Shown here one piece after another: positions 9,054 through 20,263 of a stretch of 23,603 bases of DNA; position 1 is the first letter of the stretch; every line of letters begins with the position of its first letter. The DNA comes from Irineochytrium annulatum (lineage: Eukaryota; Chytridiomycota; Chytridiomycetes; Chytridiales; Chytridiaceae). Both the position numbers and the translations under genes were made by a program. Location of the stretch: contig JADGJL010000372.1 in NCBI GenBank assembly GCA_027600665.1, forward strand, positions 1 to 23,603. Direction: 5' to 3'. Below the pieces are notes generated by a model. That model had not been told where the DNA came from. It was given only the letters and a program-made list of their open reading frames with translations, and ran no database searches.

Positions 9054-11971
9054 ATGGCGTTCAGGAAGAAGGACGAGGAGACAACCCTGTACAAAGAGGA
9101 GGCCGTTGGCGCGGGCGACTACCCCAAGTATACCAGCGGCGGCGACGATGTGGAGGACGCGGCCGAGTACTTGGACGAGATATACGACATCGTCGATGCG
9201 TAAGTGATGTGTTTTTCCATACATGCGATACTGGTGTTTAACGCGTCCCGCTGCAGTGTTGTCTCCCGGACCGATGATCCGACCATTCCCGCAAACACCT
9301 TCCGCGTTTGGGTGGGTAGCGAAGTTTTTGATTGCCCGTCTCCACGCTGACGAAGATGACGGCTTCCAGGTGCTCGGGACGATTTTTTGCGTGGCGTTGA
9401 GCTTTTTCAACACGCTGTTCTCGTTCAGAACGAATACCTTTGCCGCTAACCCTTTAATGTAACCGTCCACTTTACGTGTATATGTGCTTACGGGTTGTAG
9501 GGGTGTGCTTGTGGCTTATCCTTTGGGCAACTTGATGGCGGCAGTTCTTCCGACGCGACGACTCTTCGGCACCTTTACGCTAAACCCCGGCAAGTTTTCG
9601 CACAAGGAGCACGCGCTCATTTACGTCTTCTGGTAAGTAAAGTGGAGTTGACTTTACCTTTGCGGGCTAAATGGTTGACATCGCCACTTTTCCCGATAGT
9701 AATTCTGGAGCTGCCACGGCCTACGCCATCTACAACGTTATCGGGCAGAGGTACAAGCTCGGCCAGAACCTGACCCTGTTCAACTCCATCGTCTTCGTCC
9801 TCGTCACGCAAGTCTTCGGCTATGGCTTGGCAGGCCTCTGCAGAAGGTACTTGGTCAGGCCGCCCGCCATGTTGTGGCCGTCCAACCTATCAATCATTGC
9901 AATGCTGAACTCGCTGCATGACAAGCCCTCGAGCTCGGATGAAACGTATACCATGTCGCGCTTCTCCTTCTTCTGGCTGGTGACTGGATGCGCGTTCTGC
10001 TACCAGTGGTGTAAGTTGCCGCTATTTTTGCCGTTGAAAAGCTCCGCGTTAACGCAATGGATTGCAGTCCCGCTGTATATCATGCCCATCCTCTCGGCGG
10101 TTTCGGTCCTCTGCTACATTTCGCCGCAAGGGTCGACCTCGCGCTTCCTCGGTTCCGCGCAGCCTAACGGCGGTGTCGGCCTGCTGTCCCTCTCCTTCGA
10201 CTGGAACATCATCTCGGTCATGGCGCCCATTACTTCGCCGCTCTGGGCCGTCATGAACCAGATGTTCGGTCTCTGGCTGTTCTTGTGGATCGTCGTGCCG
10301 ATTTTATACTTCACGTAAAAATATTTTTTCCCGTTGATTAGATGGGAACTTTGCTTACGATTGCTCTCGTTTTTTAGCAACGCGTTCGGCGACGACATGA
10401 TGATCGGGACCAACCCCGACCAGGGCCCGAACGGTACCGCGTCCGAGTTCCCCTTCGGCCGTACCCTTAACTCCCCGGCTCTGTTCGACAAGGACGGCTC
10501 GGCGCTCAGCACCAGGGCCTTCATTCACACGGGAAATCTTTCCTTGAACGAAGCTTACTATAACTCGGTCAAGCCCGTCCACTTGGTTGGTTTCACTTAT
10601 TTTCGTTCGCCGTTGCACGTTTAGTGCTAATCATGAAATATACATACAGACCACATACTTCGCCATCTCCTACACCACCTCCTTCCTCGTCTTCACGGCT
10701 GCAATCGTGCATGTTGCGTTGTGGTACGGCAAGGACATTTGGCACCGATTCCGCACCGCAATGGAGGATCTCGACAGGTATTTGTCTATATTGTGATTAT
10801 GTATGCAGTGCTAATTCTTTATCACAACAGCAACGATATTCACGCCAAGCTTATGAACGCCTACCCGGACGTCCCCGATCTGTGGTACCTTATTCTTCTC
10901 GGCGTCAACTTGGCCGTCGCCATCGCCATCTGTCAGTTTGGTGGCTTCGACCTTCCCTGGTGGGGCGTCATTCTCGGCTTCATTCTCGCAGCAATCACGA
11001 TCCTGCCCATCGGGATTATCCAGGCCATTTCGGGACAGCAGCTCGGTCTCAACGTCATGTCCGAGTTCTTGATCGGTCTCATCCTCCCGGGTCGCATGGC
11101 TGCCGTCATGGCCTTCAAGACGCTTTCGTTCATGGCAATGGCTCAAGGCCTCGCTCTTGTCTCCGACCTCAAGCTCGGCCACTACATGAAAATTCCACCA
11201 CGCGCCATGTTCATCGTCCAACTGCTCTCGACTATTGTCGCTAGTATCGTCAACGTCCTGACCGGCTGCCTTATCTACGAGTCCTTCGGCCGCTCAAAGA
11301 CCAAGCGTTTCGTCGAGGATGACCCTTCCACCGCCTTCGTCTGGAAGCTCGATGATAACCCCCCCGTCGGCTGGTCCGCGAACGGCTACAACGTCTTCTT
11401 GAACGCCGGTGCCATCTGGGGCGCCATCGGCCCGGCCCGCTTCTTCGGCCCCGGGTCCCCTTACTTCATGACCCTAATCGGTTTCCTCGTCGGCCTCGTG
11501 GCCCCAGTCATTCCCTTCCTCCTCCACCGCGCCTTCCCGAACGGCTCCTGGAACCTCGTCAACGTTCCGCTCATCGCCGTCCTCTCCCTCGAGCCTGGTT
11601 CCCTCGTATCCTCCCTAATCACCCCTCTCCTGATCGCATTCGGCGTGAACTACTTCCTTAAAAGGTACAGGCACGAGTGGTGGCGAAAATACGCGTACGT
11701 CATGTCGGCGGGCTTCGACTCGGGCCTCACGTTCGCGCTGGCGTTCGTCTTCTTCCTGTTCCAGTACAACGCGCAGTATCAGATCCCGTTCCCTGCGTGG
11801 GCTGGGAACACGCCGGACCAAGAACATTGCGCGCCGGAGTTTTATCTGACCTGCATGAGCAACGCAATCCAAGGGGGCGCGAAGAACCAGACGTACGACT
11901 TCTCCGCCGACGCATACTGCAGGTCAATCAACTTCCAGAACCAGACGGCGATGGCGGGCCTTCCTTACTAA
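9054..11971 (+). CDS. OPT-family oligopeptide transporter, divergent copy 2 (OPT-2)
   Basis: Nine exons: 9054-9199, 9257-9311, 9370-9458, 9501-9632, 9700-10010, 10068-10314, 10378-10585, 10650-10777 and 10831-11971; 818 residues. It keeps the family landmarks: SRTDDPTIPANTFRVW, NPGKFSHKEH, LCRRYLVRPPAMLWP, DLPWWGVI, GIIQAISGQQLGLNVMSEF, LGHYMKIPPRAMF, NAGAIWGAIGPARFFG and EHCAPEFYLTC. It is the most divergent of the four. Its N-terminus is unrelated up to the YDIVDA segment (it begins MAFRKKDEETTLYKEE). Three introns are its own: after FRVW, after NPLM, and in the segment after DLD. It lacks the introns used by OPT-1 and OPT-3 at FMNT and at M-AAV. The ATG at 9054 is the first in-frame ATG before YDIVDA that gives an N-terminus of the same size as the paralogs; the open frame further upstream has no OPT similarity. 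It follows OPT-1 on the same strand but with its own 1.1-kb spacer, so it is an independent transcription unit. Confidence 0.92.
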
Positions 11972-12248
11972 AAAACGCATCGTTTTACTCCTTCTGCTTC
12001 GATTTTGTTTTTTCTACTTCTTGTTTGTATGACGCGGTGAGATTCATTTTAGGCCCTTTCATGTGCACACTTGTAATTTTACTCCGGATGTAAGTGACAA
12101 TTAGGTCACCACCGGATCACACACTTAGTTTCTTAGCTTCCAGCATTCAGTTTTAGCATTTGCATTTAGCTCCGGCTTGTCGTCTTCGAATAATATCATC
12201 AACTCAAATCGTCAGAACATCACAAGGCATACGTCGTCAAACTTCGGT

Positions 12249-12824
12249 ATGGCAGCGACTGCGACTGTGGTCCCCACACAAACTGACGTCCCAGAGCTCA
12301 CTGCGGTTACAGCAGTCCAATTTAGAGTCACAGGAAAGGTTCAAGGTGAGGGTACCGCTTTGTAATTATTTTTCATGGCTCCTTGCCTTCTTCAACTGTC
12401 TTCACCGTAGGTGGATACCCTGAGTGTCGTTAATCTCGCGCCCCGATGGGCAGAACCTTACTTTAACCTTAGATTAGGGGGTTGCTTGTTTGTTTCTCAA
12501 TTGAGCTGAATGTACTTTTTAAGTTACTTCATCACTCGACGTACGTAGTTAGCGTCATTAAACACTTACCATACCACTCCATCTTCAGGCGTGTTCTTTC
12601 GCAAATACACCCACGCAAAAGCAGTGGAACTCAAGCTCGTGGGATGGGTCACGAACAACCCAGACGGGAGCGTCGCGGGTGTCGCGCAGGGCGCGCCGGC
12701 TGCCATCGAGAAGTTCAAGACCTGGATCTCTACAGTTGGGTCGCCCAAGTCGCGGATAGACACCTATCACATCGAAACGCTGATAGTGGATAAAGCTCTC
12801 ACCACGTTTACCATCCGGAAATGA
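12249..12824 (+). CDS. Acylphosphatase
   Basis: Two exons, 12249-12345 and 12589-12824, joined by a 243-nt GT-AG intron, give 110 residues; the core family length is about 90-100. Acylphosphatase is a small cytosolic enzyme that hydrolyses the carboxyl-phosphate bond of acyl phosphates. The signature is clear: FRVTGKVQGVFFRKYT with the phosphate-binding Arg at residue 37, GWVTNNPDGSVAG with the catalytic Asn at residue 55 (the same 18-residue spacing as in known enzymes), then QGAPAAIEKFKTWI and GSPKSRID. About 20 extra residues precede the core. The splice falls within KVQ-GVFF, the catalytic loop, so retention of the intron would abolish the enzyme. The ATG at 12249 is the only one upstream in this frame near the core. 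The intron is four to five times longer than most in the window. Confidence 0.9.
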
Positions 12825-13230
12825 CGGGCAATACGAAGATGAACTTCTTACGTAGTTGAGGACGCTTTTGCATGGTCGTAAGGTGGCGCCTACTTTCTTC
12901 TGGATTTTGAATACGCGGTTTTACTTCGTCATGAACAGTTAAGTTGCAAAATGATGCTCGTTTAAGAAAGCTAGACAATATTGGCGCTGAGGCGAACGAA
13001 TGAATGTCAGCATACTGTACTGTGACATGCATACTGTATTTTTGATATCCGAAGTTCGACCAAAACAATATAAATAAGTAAAATCTACAAGAAAATTGTC
13101 AACAAGTCTCAAAAACAGCAGTATAAACACGGGTCGGTTATTGATCAATGGATTGAAAAGTTCGATTGGACCGATAGCTTTGTAAGGACTCCCCGAAATG
13201 CGCGCTTTCATCTCTGATGAATGATTAGAA
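12825..13230. other. AT-rich convergent 3' spacer
   Basis: About 400 bases between the convergent acylphosphatase and kinase genes. It is AT-rich and must contain both 3' ends. I see no further gene, RNA or repeat in it. Confidence 0.5.
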
Positions 13231-15210
13231 TCACGGCGCTAGGCAAACCGTTCCATACGTGTAGGTGAAGCCCTTAAAGTTCTGCTGAATCGTCTCCGAC
13301 AAAGGAGCCGAACTGTTTGGCAGCGAATCCACAGGCATCATATTGTCAGTGAAAACTGGGTCGAAGTTGGACGTGTCCATTTCGGATTCCTGACGACTGT
13401 GAGCACAATCAATCACTACATAAAACACTTACGACTTTCGGCTTAAAAGGTGGCTTCACGTTCTTTTTAAGAAGCTTCTCCCAGTCGATATCACTGAAGT
13501 ACGGGTGCTTCCGAATCTCCTCCGCATCATCAGGACCGCCCCCCAGCCGCTTCATTGGCACCCTCTCGAGTAGCTGCGCATTCACGTCAGCAAGAACAGG
13601 AAAAAAAACCGGTCTTACTCCTCGAACAAGATCCTGCGCCTTCTCTGAAAAACCAGGTGGGAACAAAAGCTCGTTGTGAAGAATTTTCTTGTACATCAAA
13701 TTCACGTTTTCGGAATAGAATGGAGGGAGACCCGTTGTCATCTCTACACGAGTTAAGACCCTGAATAAAAGGCCAAAAGCATACCGTAGAAAAGGATGCC
13801 CAGTGACCACCAATCGACGCTTTTGCCGTACCCCTGCCCTGTCAGTACTTCCGGTGCTAGGTATTCAGCGGTCCCGCAAAAGGTGTTTGTGGTTTCGTTA
13901 AACCCGAGGTTCTCCTTGCACAGCCCGAAATCTGTGAGCGAGATATGCCCGTTACTGTCGAGCAGAATGTTCTGTATAAAAGTAAATCCACGCCCGAGCA
14001 AAACAACACCGCATACCTCCGGCTTCAAATCCCGATACACGATGTTGTACTTGTGCAGGTGTTGGAGGGCACAAATCAGTTCGCACGTGTAAAACTTTGC
14101 CCGATCCTCGCTAAAAGCCGTCTCCTTCTGAAGATGGTAGAAGAGCTCGCCACCGTTCATGTAATCCAACACCAAATACAGTTTCTCTGGCGTTTGGAAC
14201 GAGAACTTCAGGCCAACTAGGAATGGTGACGTTGCCTGAATGAGGACGTTCCGCTCCGACAACGTATGCGCAATCTCCTGACGATCCACAATGTCCTTTT
14301 TGACGAGGACCTTCATCGCGTAGATACGACCTTGATATAATTAAGCAATCGACCATCAAACAATACGAACCTGTATCTCTCTTGCGGACTTGCAAGACCT
14401 TCCCAAAACTACCCTTCCCGACAACCTTCAGCAACTCGAAGTCGTTGGAGGTCAATGGCCGTGACTGCAAATCAATTGTTACCCAAGAGAGATATGGAGC
14501 ATTTTTTACCTCGACCGATTGATACATTAACTGAATCCGTATTTCTCCCTTCACCTTCTCCTTCCACTGCCGAGGCAGTAATCTATGTTCGCCAGTGTCA
14601 GCCAAAAAAAAAAAGAAAGAAAAGGAGGTACAAAAGTATCGAACCTGAACCAGTTGTCATGCATCTTCCGATTGATCCGCGGCGGCCTGATCTTCATCAT
14701 CCCCAGGAACGCCTCGCCCTCCCCCGGATCCGCGCCCGCACGATCCCAAATTGTGATCGTAACCTCACCGTCCGGCCGCGCGACGTCGCTATGGAGGTAT
14801 CAATGTCAACTTCCCAACCAATATTCGAACGCGAAATGCAAACAGATTAGAACTAACAAGGTCGCCTCGTGCCGCCAAACAGGACAGAACCCGACCGCCT
14901 TGCCATCCCCTGAACCCTTCCCGTCCGTCGTGTCCATTGGATCGTGCCCGTGCCCGTTCGCGCCTGCGTCCCTCGCGACCAGCATCGCGGGCGTCAGAGT
15001 CCCCTCCTGCACGCTCGTGGCCTCCTTCGTGACGAACTCGTTCTTCTCAAACTCAACGACGCAATAGGGCTGGCTGCTCGCGGACTTGAGGATCAGGTTC
15101 CGCGCCTCCACAACCTTGATCTTCAGCTGGGCCTTCAGGTTGGAGGTCTCCACGTCCCAGGAGGTGTTCCCGGGCGTCGGCGGGCCTGCATTGGTCCCGG
15201 GGTTGTCCAT
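13231..15210 (-). CDS. C2-domain AGC serine/threonine protein kinase, Ypk1/Gad8 type
   Basis: Nine exons, in transcript order: 15210-14858, 14788-14645, 14582-14510, 14464-14371, 14330-14017, 13971-13785, 13743-13619, 13573-13433 and 13389-13231; 529 residues. Residues 25 to about 180 form a C2-like domain ([31 protein letters not shown]). The kinase domain begins near 199 with the glycine loop GKGSFGKV (206-213), ATP-binding Lys228, catalytic YRDLKPEN with Asp322, DFG at 340-342, activation-loop TFCGT with Thr356 (the PDK1 site in this family), and APE at 365-367. The AGC tail ends in a hydrophobic motif FKGFTY (515-520) whose Thr519 is the TORC2-type site in Ypk1/Gad8/SGK kinases. The wording of the catalytic core and tail fits Ypk1/Gad8 better than Sch9, which also has a C2 domain, so Sch9 is the main alternative. 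The start is the least certain part: an upstream exon or the in-frame ATG at 15300 could extend it. Introns are very short (40-69 nt). Confidence 0.88.
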
Positions 15211-15580
15211 CAGTGGCGGTACTAGTGGTGAAGGGATTGATGAGCATGATGCAGAGCGCCACATCGCCCGGCACGAGGGATCATGATGCTCACGTAACAA
15301 ACAAAACTGAAGTGCTTTCGGGGACTTCGGGGCGGGATCCGCAGGGCGTCGAGAGACGCCAGCTGCTCGATTGAATCGAGAATGAATGCAAATGTCGCAC
15401 GGTCTAGTGCGCTCAAGCCACCCAGAACATTCGAAATTCCAAATCCACAGGCAAGTCCGTCGCGTCAGAAAACGCGTCTGGGATCCGACTGAGATTAAAG
15501 CAACGATCTGCTGGGCTGGGCCTGCTCGAATAAGATGTCAGCCCAATTTTGTTGGCGTGCAGGCGAGTAGCTCCAGAGTC
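15211..15580. other. Shared divergent promoter region, kinase / DUF423 gene
   Basis: About 370 bases separate the kinase start (minus) from the small membrane protein start (plus), so both promoters must lie here. I see no clear TATA element. If the kinase has an extra 5' exon it would also lie in this stretch. Confidence 0.4.
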
Positions 15581-16162
15581 ATGTTGGCGCTGGTGTCCTT
15601 TGGTTCACACATCGCGTCTGTGGACGCTAATCCACGTATCCCGTAGGCATCCTATTTGGCGTGACAGGCGTCGGGGCCGGCGCTATCGGAGCCCACGCGT
15701 TGAAGGTGAGCGATCTACTGCACTCGAGCTTCTCGTGAAGTATGTGGGTGGCCGTGCTAACCGATGGGGTTGCTGAAATAGAAATCGGTGGGGTCGCTCC
15801 CTGATGGGAAGACTAAAGTCGATAACTGGATGACTGCGTCCCACTATCAGGTAAGCTTTTGGTTCAATTGTCCCCTGCTGGACAGTGTTGGCTACCGTGC
15901 TTCCGTATGTTCATACGCACTACAGATTTTGCATTCGCTCGCGCTATTAGTCCTCTCGAATCGCCTGACGCAAACAAGAAATTTTTCTCCTCGCGCCCAC
16001 CTTCCTGGCTACCTGTTGGTTGCCGGGATTCTTGGGTTTAGCTTTTCGATCTACGGCCTCGTCCTTGATCGCAACAAGACCTTCACGAAGCTACTGGGGC
16101 CAATAACCCCGATGGGCGGGCTTTGCTTCATGGCTGGTTGGGTTGGGCTGCTGCTTGTGTAG
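15581..16162 (+). CDS. DUF423 / TMEM256-like small membrane protein
   Basis: Four exons: 15581-15602, 15647-15705, 15782-15850 and 15926-16162; 128 residues, the usual family length. Family marks in order: an N-terminal hydrophobic segment ending in GAIGAHAL, then NWMTASHYQ directly followed after the splice by ILHSLALLVL, a third hydrophobic stretch (YLLVAGILGFSFSIYGLVL), and the closing LGPITPMGGLCFMAGWVGLLLV. This predicts four membrane helices. The biochemical role of the family is not established. The 22-nt first exon was chosen because the ATG at 15581 and the GT at 15603 give the right phase into the GC-ILFGV exon and a 44-nt intron like its neighbours; an ATG at 15535 with a different donor is the alternative. 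A possible AATAAA polyadenylation signal lies at 16174-16179, just after the stop. Confidence 0.82.
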
Positions 16163-16784
16163 CGTTATTTTGCAATAAAGCGCTGCCGCAAAATACATCC
16201 CTCAAGTTTGCGACCAGATCTCTCGTTATGGCTGTTAATTATCTGTTTGATTTTAACTTGCTGTCAACGGCACAGACAATTAAAAGTGTTCAGGCGTCAC
16301 TGAAGTTTCATATTAAGGGGCGCATTAACAGCCATTAAGCGTCAGTCGGTGTGCGGTCCCATCTTTCATCATAAGCAAAGCCCTCGCACAAAATAAATAA
16401 GACTTGATAACGTCGATTCATTGCTTGTCATTGATATGAGTAAGAACAGATAGATTGGCCGAGCGGTGCCATCGTGCCTGGCCCCAGCATGCATATTATT
16501 CTTTCTTAAACACAAGTTATAAGCAGCTCCAATCGGATAAGGACCATCGAGCCTATCACGGAGAATTTTATCAGGAAGAATTGAGACATAGAGAAGCGTT
16601 GAAGGAGTAAGAGGCTCAAAAGTTTATTTGTTATACTCATAGCACGGAGTACGAATTCCAACTGAGGAGCGGCTATCGCGCCCAAACACAGCATGCAAAG
16701 GAATTGGTGATAGCAAATCTAACGTGGAGTAAATTATGTGTCGGGGAGCTACAATCTAATTTGAGAATTGGCGAGTGCATGAAA
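16163..16784. other. AT-rich convergent 3' spacer before OPT-3
   Basis: About 620 bases between the convergent DUF423 and OPT-3 stop codons. It contains an AATAAA at 16174-16179. A short tRNA-like A-box match near 16456 lacks the rest of a tRNA. Nothing else is recognised. Confidence 0.5.
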
Positions 16785-19700
16785 TTAGTAGCTGAGTCCC
16801 AACTTGGCAGTCTGGTTTCGGAAGTTGATAGAGCGGCAGTAAGCGTCAGATGCGAAGTCGTACGTCTGGTTCCTGGCGTTGCCCTGTTGTTCGTTCATCG
16901 AGCAGGTAAGGAAGTAATCGGGCGCGCAATGCTCCACATCAAACGGGTTGCCGATCCAGGACGGGAACGGAAGCTTGTAGAATTGGTTGTAGTTTGTCGC
17001 GAAGAAGATGATTAGCGTCGCGAACGCGAGCCCGGAGTCGAAAGCGGCCGACATGACGTAGGCGTACTTCTTCCACCAGCCGTGGCGGTACTTCTTGATG
17101 ACGTAGTTGACGACGAACGCGAGGATGAGCGGGGTGACAAGGGACGAGTTGAGACCACCGGCTTGGACGGGGAAGATGGCGATGAGGGGAACGTTGACGA
17201 GGTGCCAGTAGCCGGTCGGGAAGACCTTGTGCAGGTAGTAGGGGATGAACGGGGCGACGAATCCGACAAGGAAGCCGATCAGCGTCTTAAAGTAGGGCGA
17301 ACCCGGGCCGAAGAAGCGTGCAGGGGCGATGGCGCCCCAGATAGCACCGGCGCTGAGGAAGACAACGTAGCCGTTCGCGTTCCAACCAACTGGGGGGTCG
17401 TCGTCAAGGCGCCAGACGAGAGCGCTGTTTGGATCCTCCGGGACGAAGCGCGTCTGCTTGGCACGGCCGAATGACTCGTAGATCCAGGAGGCAGCGACGA
17501 CGTTAATGATTGCCGCGGTTGTAGTCGCGACGAGCTGGACGATGAAGAGCGCCCTAGGAGGGATCTTCATGTAGTGGCCGAGCTTGAGGTCCGCCACGAG
17601 CAGCAAGCCTTGATACATAGACATGTAGGAGAGCGTTTTAAACGCCATGACGGCGGCGATGCGTCCAGGGAGGATCAGACCAATCATGAACTCCGACATG
17701 ACGTTAAGGCCAATCTGCTGTCCGGAGATGGCCTGGATGATGCCGATGGGAAGGATGGAGACGCAAGCGAGGGCGAAGCCGAGGATGACACCCCACCACG
17801 GAAGGTCGAAGCCGCCGATCTGGCACACTATGATAGCGAGGACGATGTTGAAGCCGAGGAGTGCCATGTACCACAAGTCTGGAACGTCGGGGTAGGCGTC
17901 CATGAGCTTGGCATGGACGTCCTGCGTGTCCAGGTCGCGAACGGCGGTGCGGAAACGGTGCCAGATATCCTTGCCGTACCAAAGGGTCACGTGGACGATG
18001 GCGGAGATGAAGACAATGAAACTCGCCGCATATTCGACAGCAAAGTAGGTGGTCTTTTGGTCGCGTTCATTAGCTTAATAGGGAAAACGACGAAAGAGCA
18101 ACAAAGTATACCAGGTAAATCGGTTTGTTTTCGTCGTAAAACTCCTCGTTCAGCGACATGTTGCTTGTGGTGACAAAGGAAAGAGTGCTAACTTTTACGC
18201 CATGCTTGTTAAACAAGTGCGCATCGTTGAGTGTGCGACCGAAGGGGAATATCGTCGGGCTTGTGCCGTTAGGGCCCTGGCTCGTGGCCGTGCCAATTTG
18301 CTGGTCGATCCCGAAGGCGTTGCTGATAGAGCGAATGTAAGCAAAGGAATAAGATCATTTAGGAAAGAAAAGAAAGATCTTCTACCTAAAGTACAGTGCA
18401 GGGACAACGATCCAAAAGAATAGCCACATGCCCAACATCTGGTTGAGAACGGCCCAAAGAGGGGCCGTGATTGGGGCCATCGCCGAGACAATGTTCCAGT
18501 CGAACGAGAGCGAGAGCAGGCCCATGCCTCCTTGCGGCTGCGCGGAAGCGAAAAATCGGAGGTTGCTACCCTGAGGTGCGATCCAGCAGAGCCAAGACAC
18601 GGCGGAAAGAACGGGCATGATATAACCGGGGACTGAGAGGATATTAAGTGATTTGCCAAAAATAAAAACGGATGCGCAAAGCCGCGGGACTCACGCCATT
18701 GGTAGCAGAACATAATAGCGGCCACCATCCAGAAGAAGTTAAAACGGGACATCTTGTACTGGTCGTCCTCGTTCTTTTGCTCGTGAAGGGAGTTTAACAT
18801 GGCAATGATGGAGAGGTTGCTGGGCCACAGCATGGCGGCGGGGCGGACAAGGTAGCGACGGCAGAGACCGGCCAAACCGTACCCGAAGATCTGGGTAACG
18901 ACGGCGAAGAGGATTGCCCACGCCATGCTCAGATCCTGGCCAAGCTTGTACTTTTGGCCGACGATGTTGTAGACTGATGGTTTGTGGTGCCAATGATGAT
19001 AGGCAAATAACATCAGTTTAAGCTAACAAATGGATAGCGCGAATCAGAATAAATTTCGTTCTCTTACCGGCGTACGCTGTTCCGTTCGCCGCATTGCTGT
19101 TTGAGGTAAATAAGAAAGGTAATGCAAAGGTAAAGTAAGATAAAGTACGTCGCGAACTTACCAAAAGATGTAGATCAAGCCGTGCTCCTTGTGGGAGAAC
19201 TTGCCGGGGTTGAGCGAGAAGTCGCCGAAGAGCTTGCGGGAAGGAAGAACCTTGGACCTGTATTGGAGAAGTCAGAACGGATGCTGTGCCGCATTTCTTC
19301 GTTAAAAGAACGGACATGAAGATGCCGGCAGGGTAAGCCGCGAGGACTCCAACCAGCGGGTTGAGAGAAAAGGCGTTGCTCCTGAAGGAGAAGACTGGTA
19401 CAAGCAAATTATTAGCAAGGTGACACCCAACATTCCTAAGTGAACGCTTACCCGTGTTCATGAAGGCGAGGGCGGCGTTGAGGATTAGACCGAGCACCCA
19501 CACACGGATGGTGTTGGCGGGGATGGTCGGGTCATCGGTGCGGGAGACGACGCTTGTAAGCAGTGTTAAACACCGATCCTTGACAATGAAAAAGGCGCGA
19601 TGCGATGGCGCAGAATAAAACTCACGCGTCGACGATGTCGTAGATCTCGTCAAGGAACTCGCCGGACTCGGGGTCGACGTCGCCGGCCTTCTCGTGCTCG

Positions 19701-19804
19701 ATCTTGCGCTCTATGGCGAGCTCCATGTCGGCCTCGGTGACGAATTGCGGCTCATCGGACTTGTCGCCCGGCACCCTGTGCGGCTTCTCCAGGTCGACGG
19801 TCAT
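16785..19804 (-). CDS. OPT-family oligopeptide transporter, copy 3 (OPT-3)
   Basis: Nine exons, in transcript order: 19804-19626, 19552-19452, 19394-19316, 19257-19162, 19096-19068, 18973-18695, 18632-18386, 18322-18112 and 18053-16785; 829 residues. The first four exon lengths (179, 101, 79, 96 nt) equal those of OPT-1 exactly. The protein carries TDDPTIPANTIRVW, NPGKFSHKEH, LCRRYLVRPAAMLWP, DLPWWGV, GIIQAISGQQIGLNVMSEF, LGHYMKIPPRALF, SAGAIWGAIAPARFFG and EHCAPDYFLTC, with a run of hydrophobic helices between them. A private intron (18974-19067) splits TAYA-VYN and leaves a 29-nt microexon (19068-19096). Two splice acceptors read AAG rather than CAG or TAG (at 19553 and 18054). The start at 19804 gives the MTVDLEKPH N-terminus that parallels OPT-1. 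Role as for OPT-1; substrate unknown. Confidence 0.92.
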
Positions 19805-19868
19805 CCTCGGGAATGCGAGTTGGGGGTCGGTCAGAGGGAATAGTGTGGTCTGAGTCAGGCGGTCGGTT

Positions 19869-19876
19869 CTTATATC
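19869..19876 (-). promoter_or_regulatory. TATA-like element of OPT-3
   Basis: GATATAAG on the minus strand, 64 bases before the OPT-3 ATG, at nearly the same distance as the GATAAAA element of OPT-1. Confidence 0.35.
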
Positions 19877-20237
19877 TCGAGTTTCCATACCACAGACGAT
19901 GATCAGCAATCTCAGTCGGTCGATGCGACGCCGTGGCTGGCGTCCGAGCCTATTCCCAGCCTCGGGAGGCGCCGAATGCGCCAGGGCCGATCGTCAGCCA
20001 GAAGCCCACAGGGCAGGCCCCAGCCCTCAATCCTCAATTGCGGCCGTCGGGTTGCACGTGGCTGAGCGATCGAGTCTGCGGGTGAGCCGCCCCCTGGGCA
20101 TCTTGGCGCAAGCTTGCGCCGGACGAGTGCCAATGGAACGGTGCAGGATCACGCCAAGCGGGCTGGGAGAACACAGCTGGCTGCGGCCATCCCCGTCCCT
20201 GTGGGCCGGCTCGACCTGGAATGAGAGATGAGGGCTC

Positions 20238-20263
20238 GCTGGCTTGGGGTGCTGGCTTGGGGT
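20238..20263. repeat. Short tandem repeat, two perfect 13-bp units plus a degraded third
   Basis: GCTGGCTTGGGGT occurs twice in a row (20238-20250 and 20251-20263), followed by a related TCTGGCTGGGGCC. It looks like a minor slippage repeat in a GC-rich spacer. Confidence 0.7.

Noticed and set aside
16456..16466. tRNA A-box-like sequence TGGCCGAGCGG
   Set aside because: It matches the D-arm of Leu or Ser tRNAs, but no B-box (GGTTCGA-like), acceptor stem pairing or anticodon arm is found at the right distance.
19805..19909. Upstream in-frame extension of OPT-3 (35 codons)
   Set aside because: The extension covers the TATA-like element. The ATG at 19804 gives the same 179-nt first exon and MT-DLEKPH start as OPT-1.
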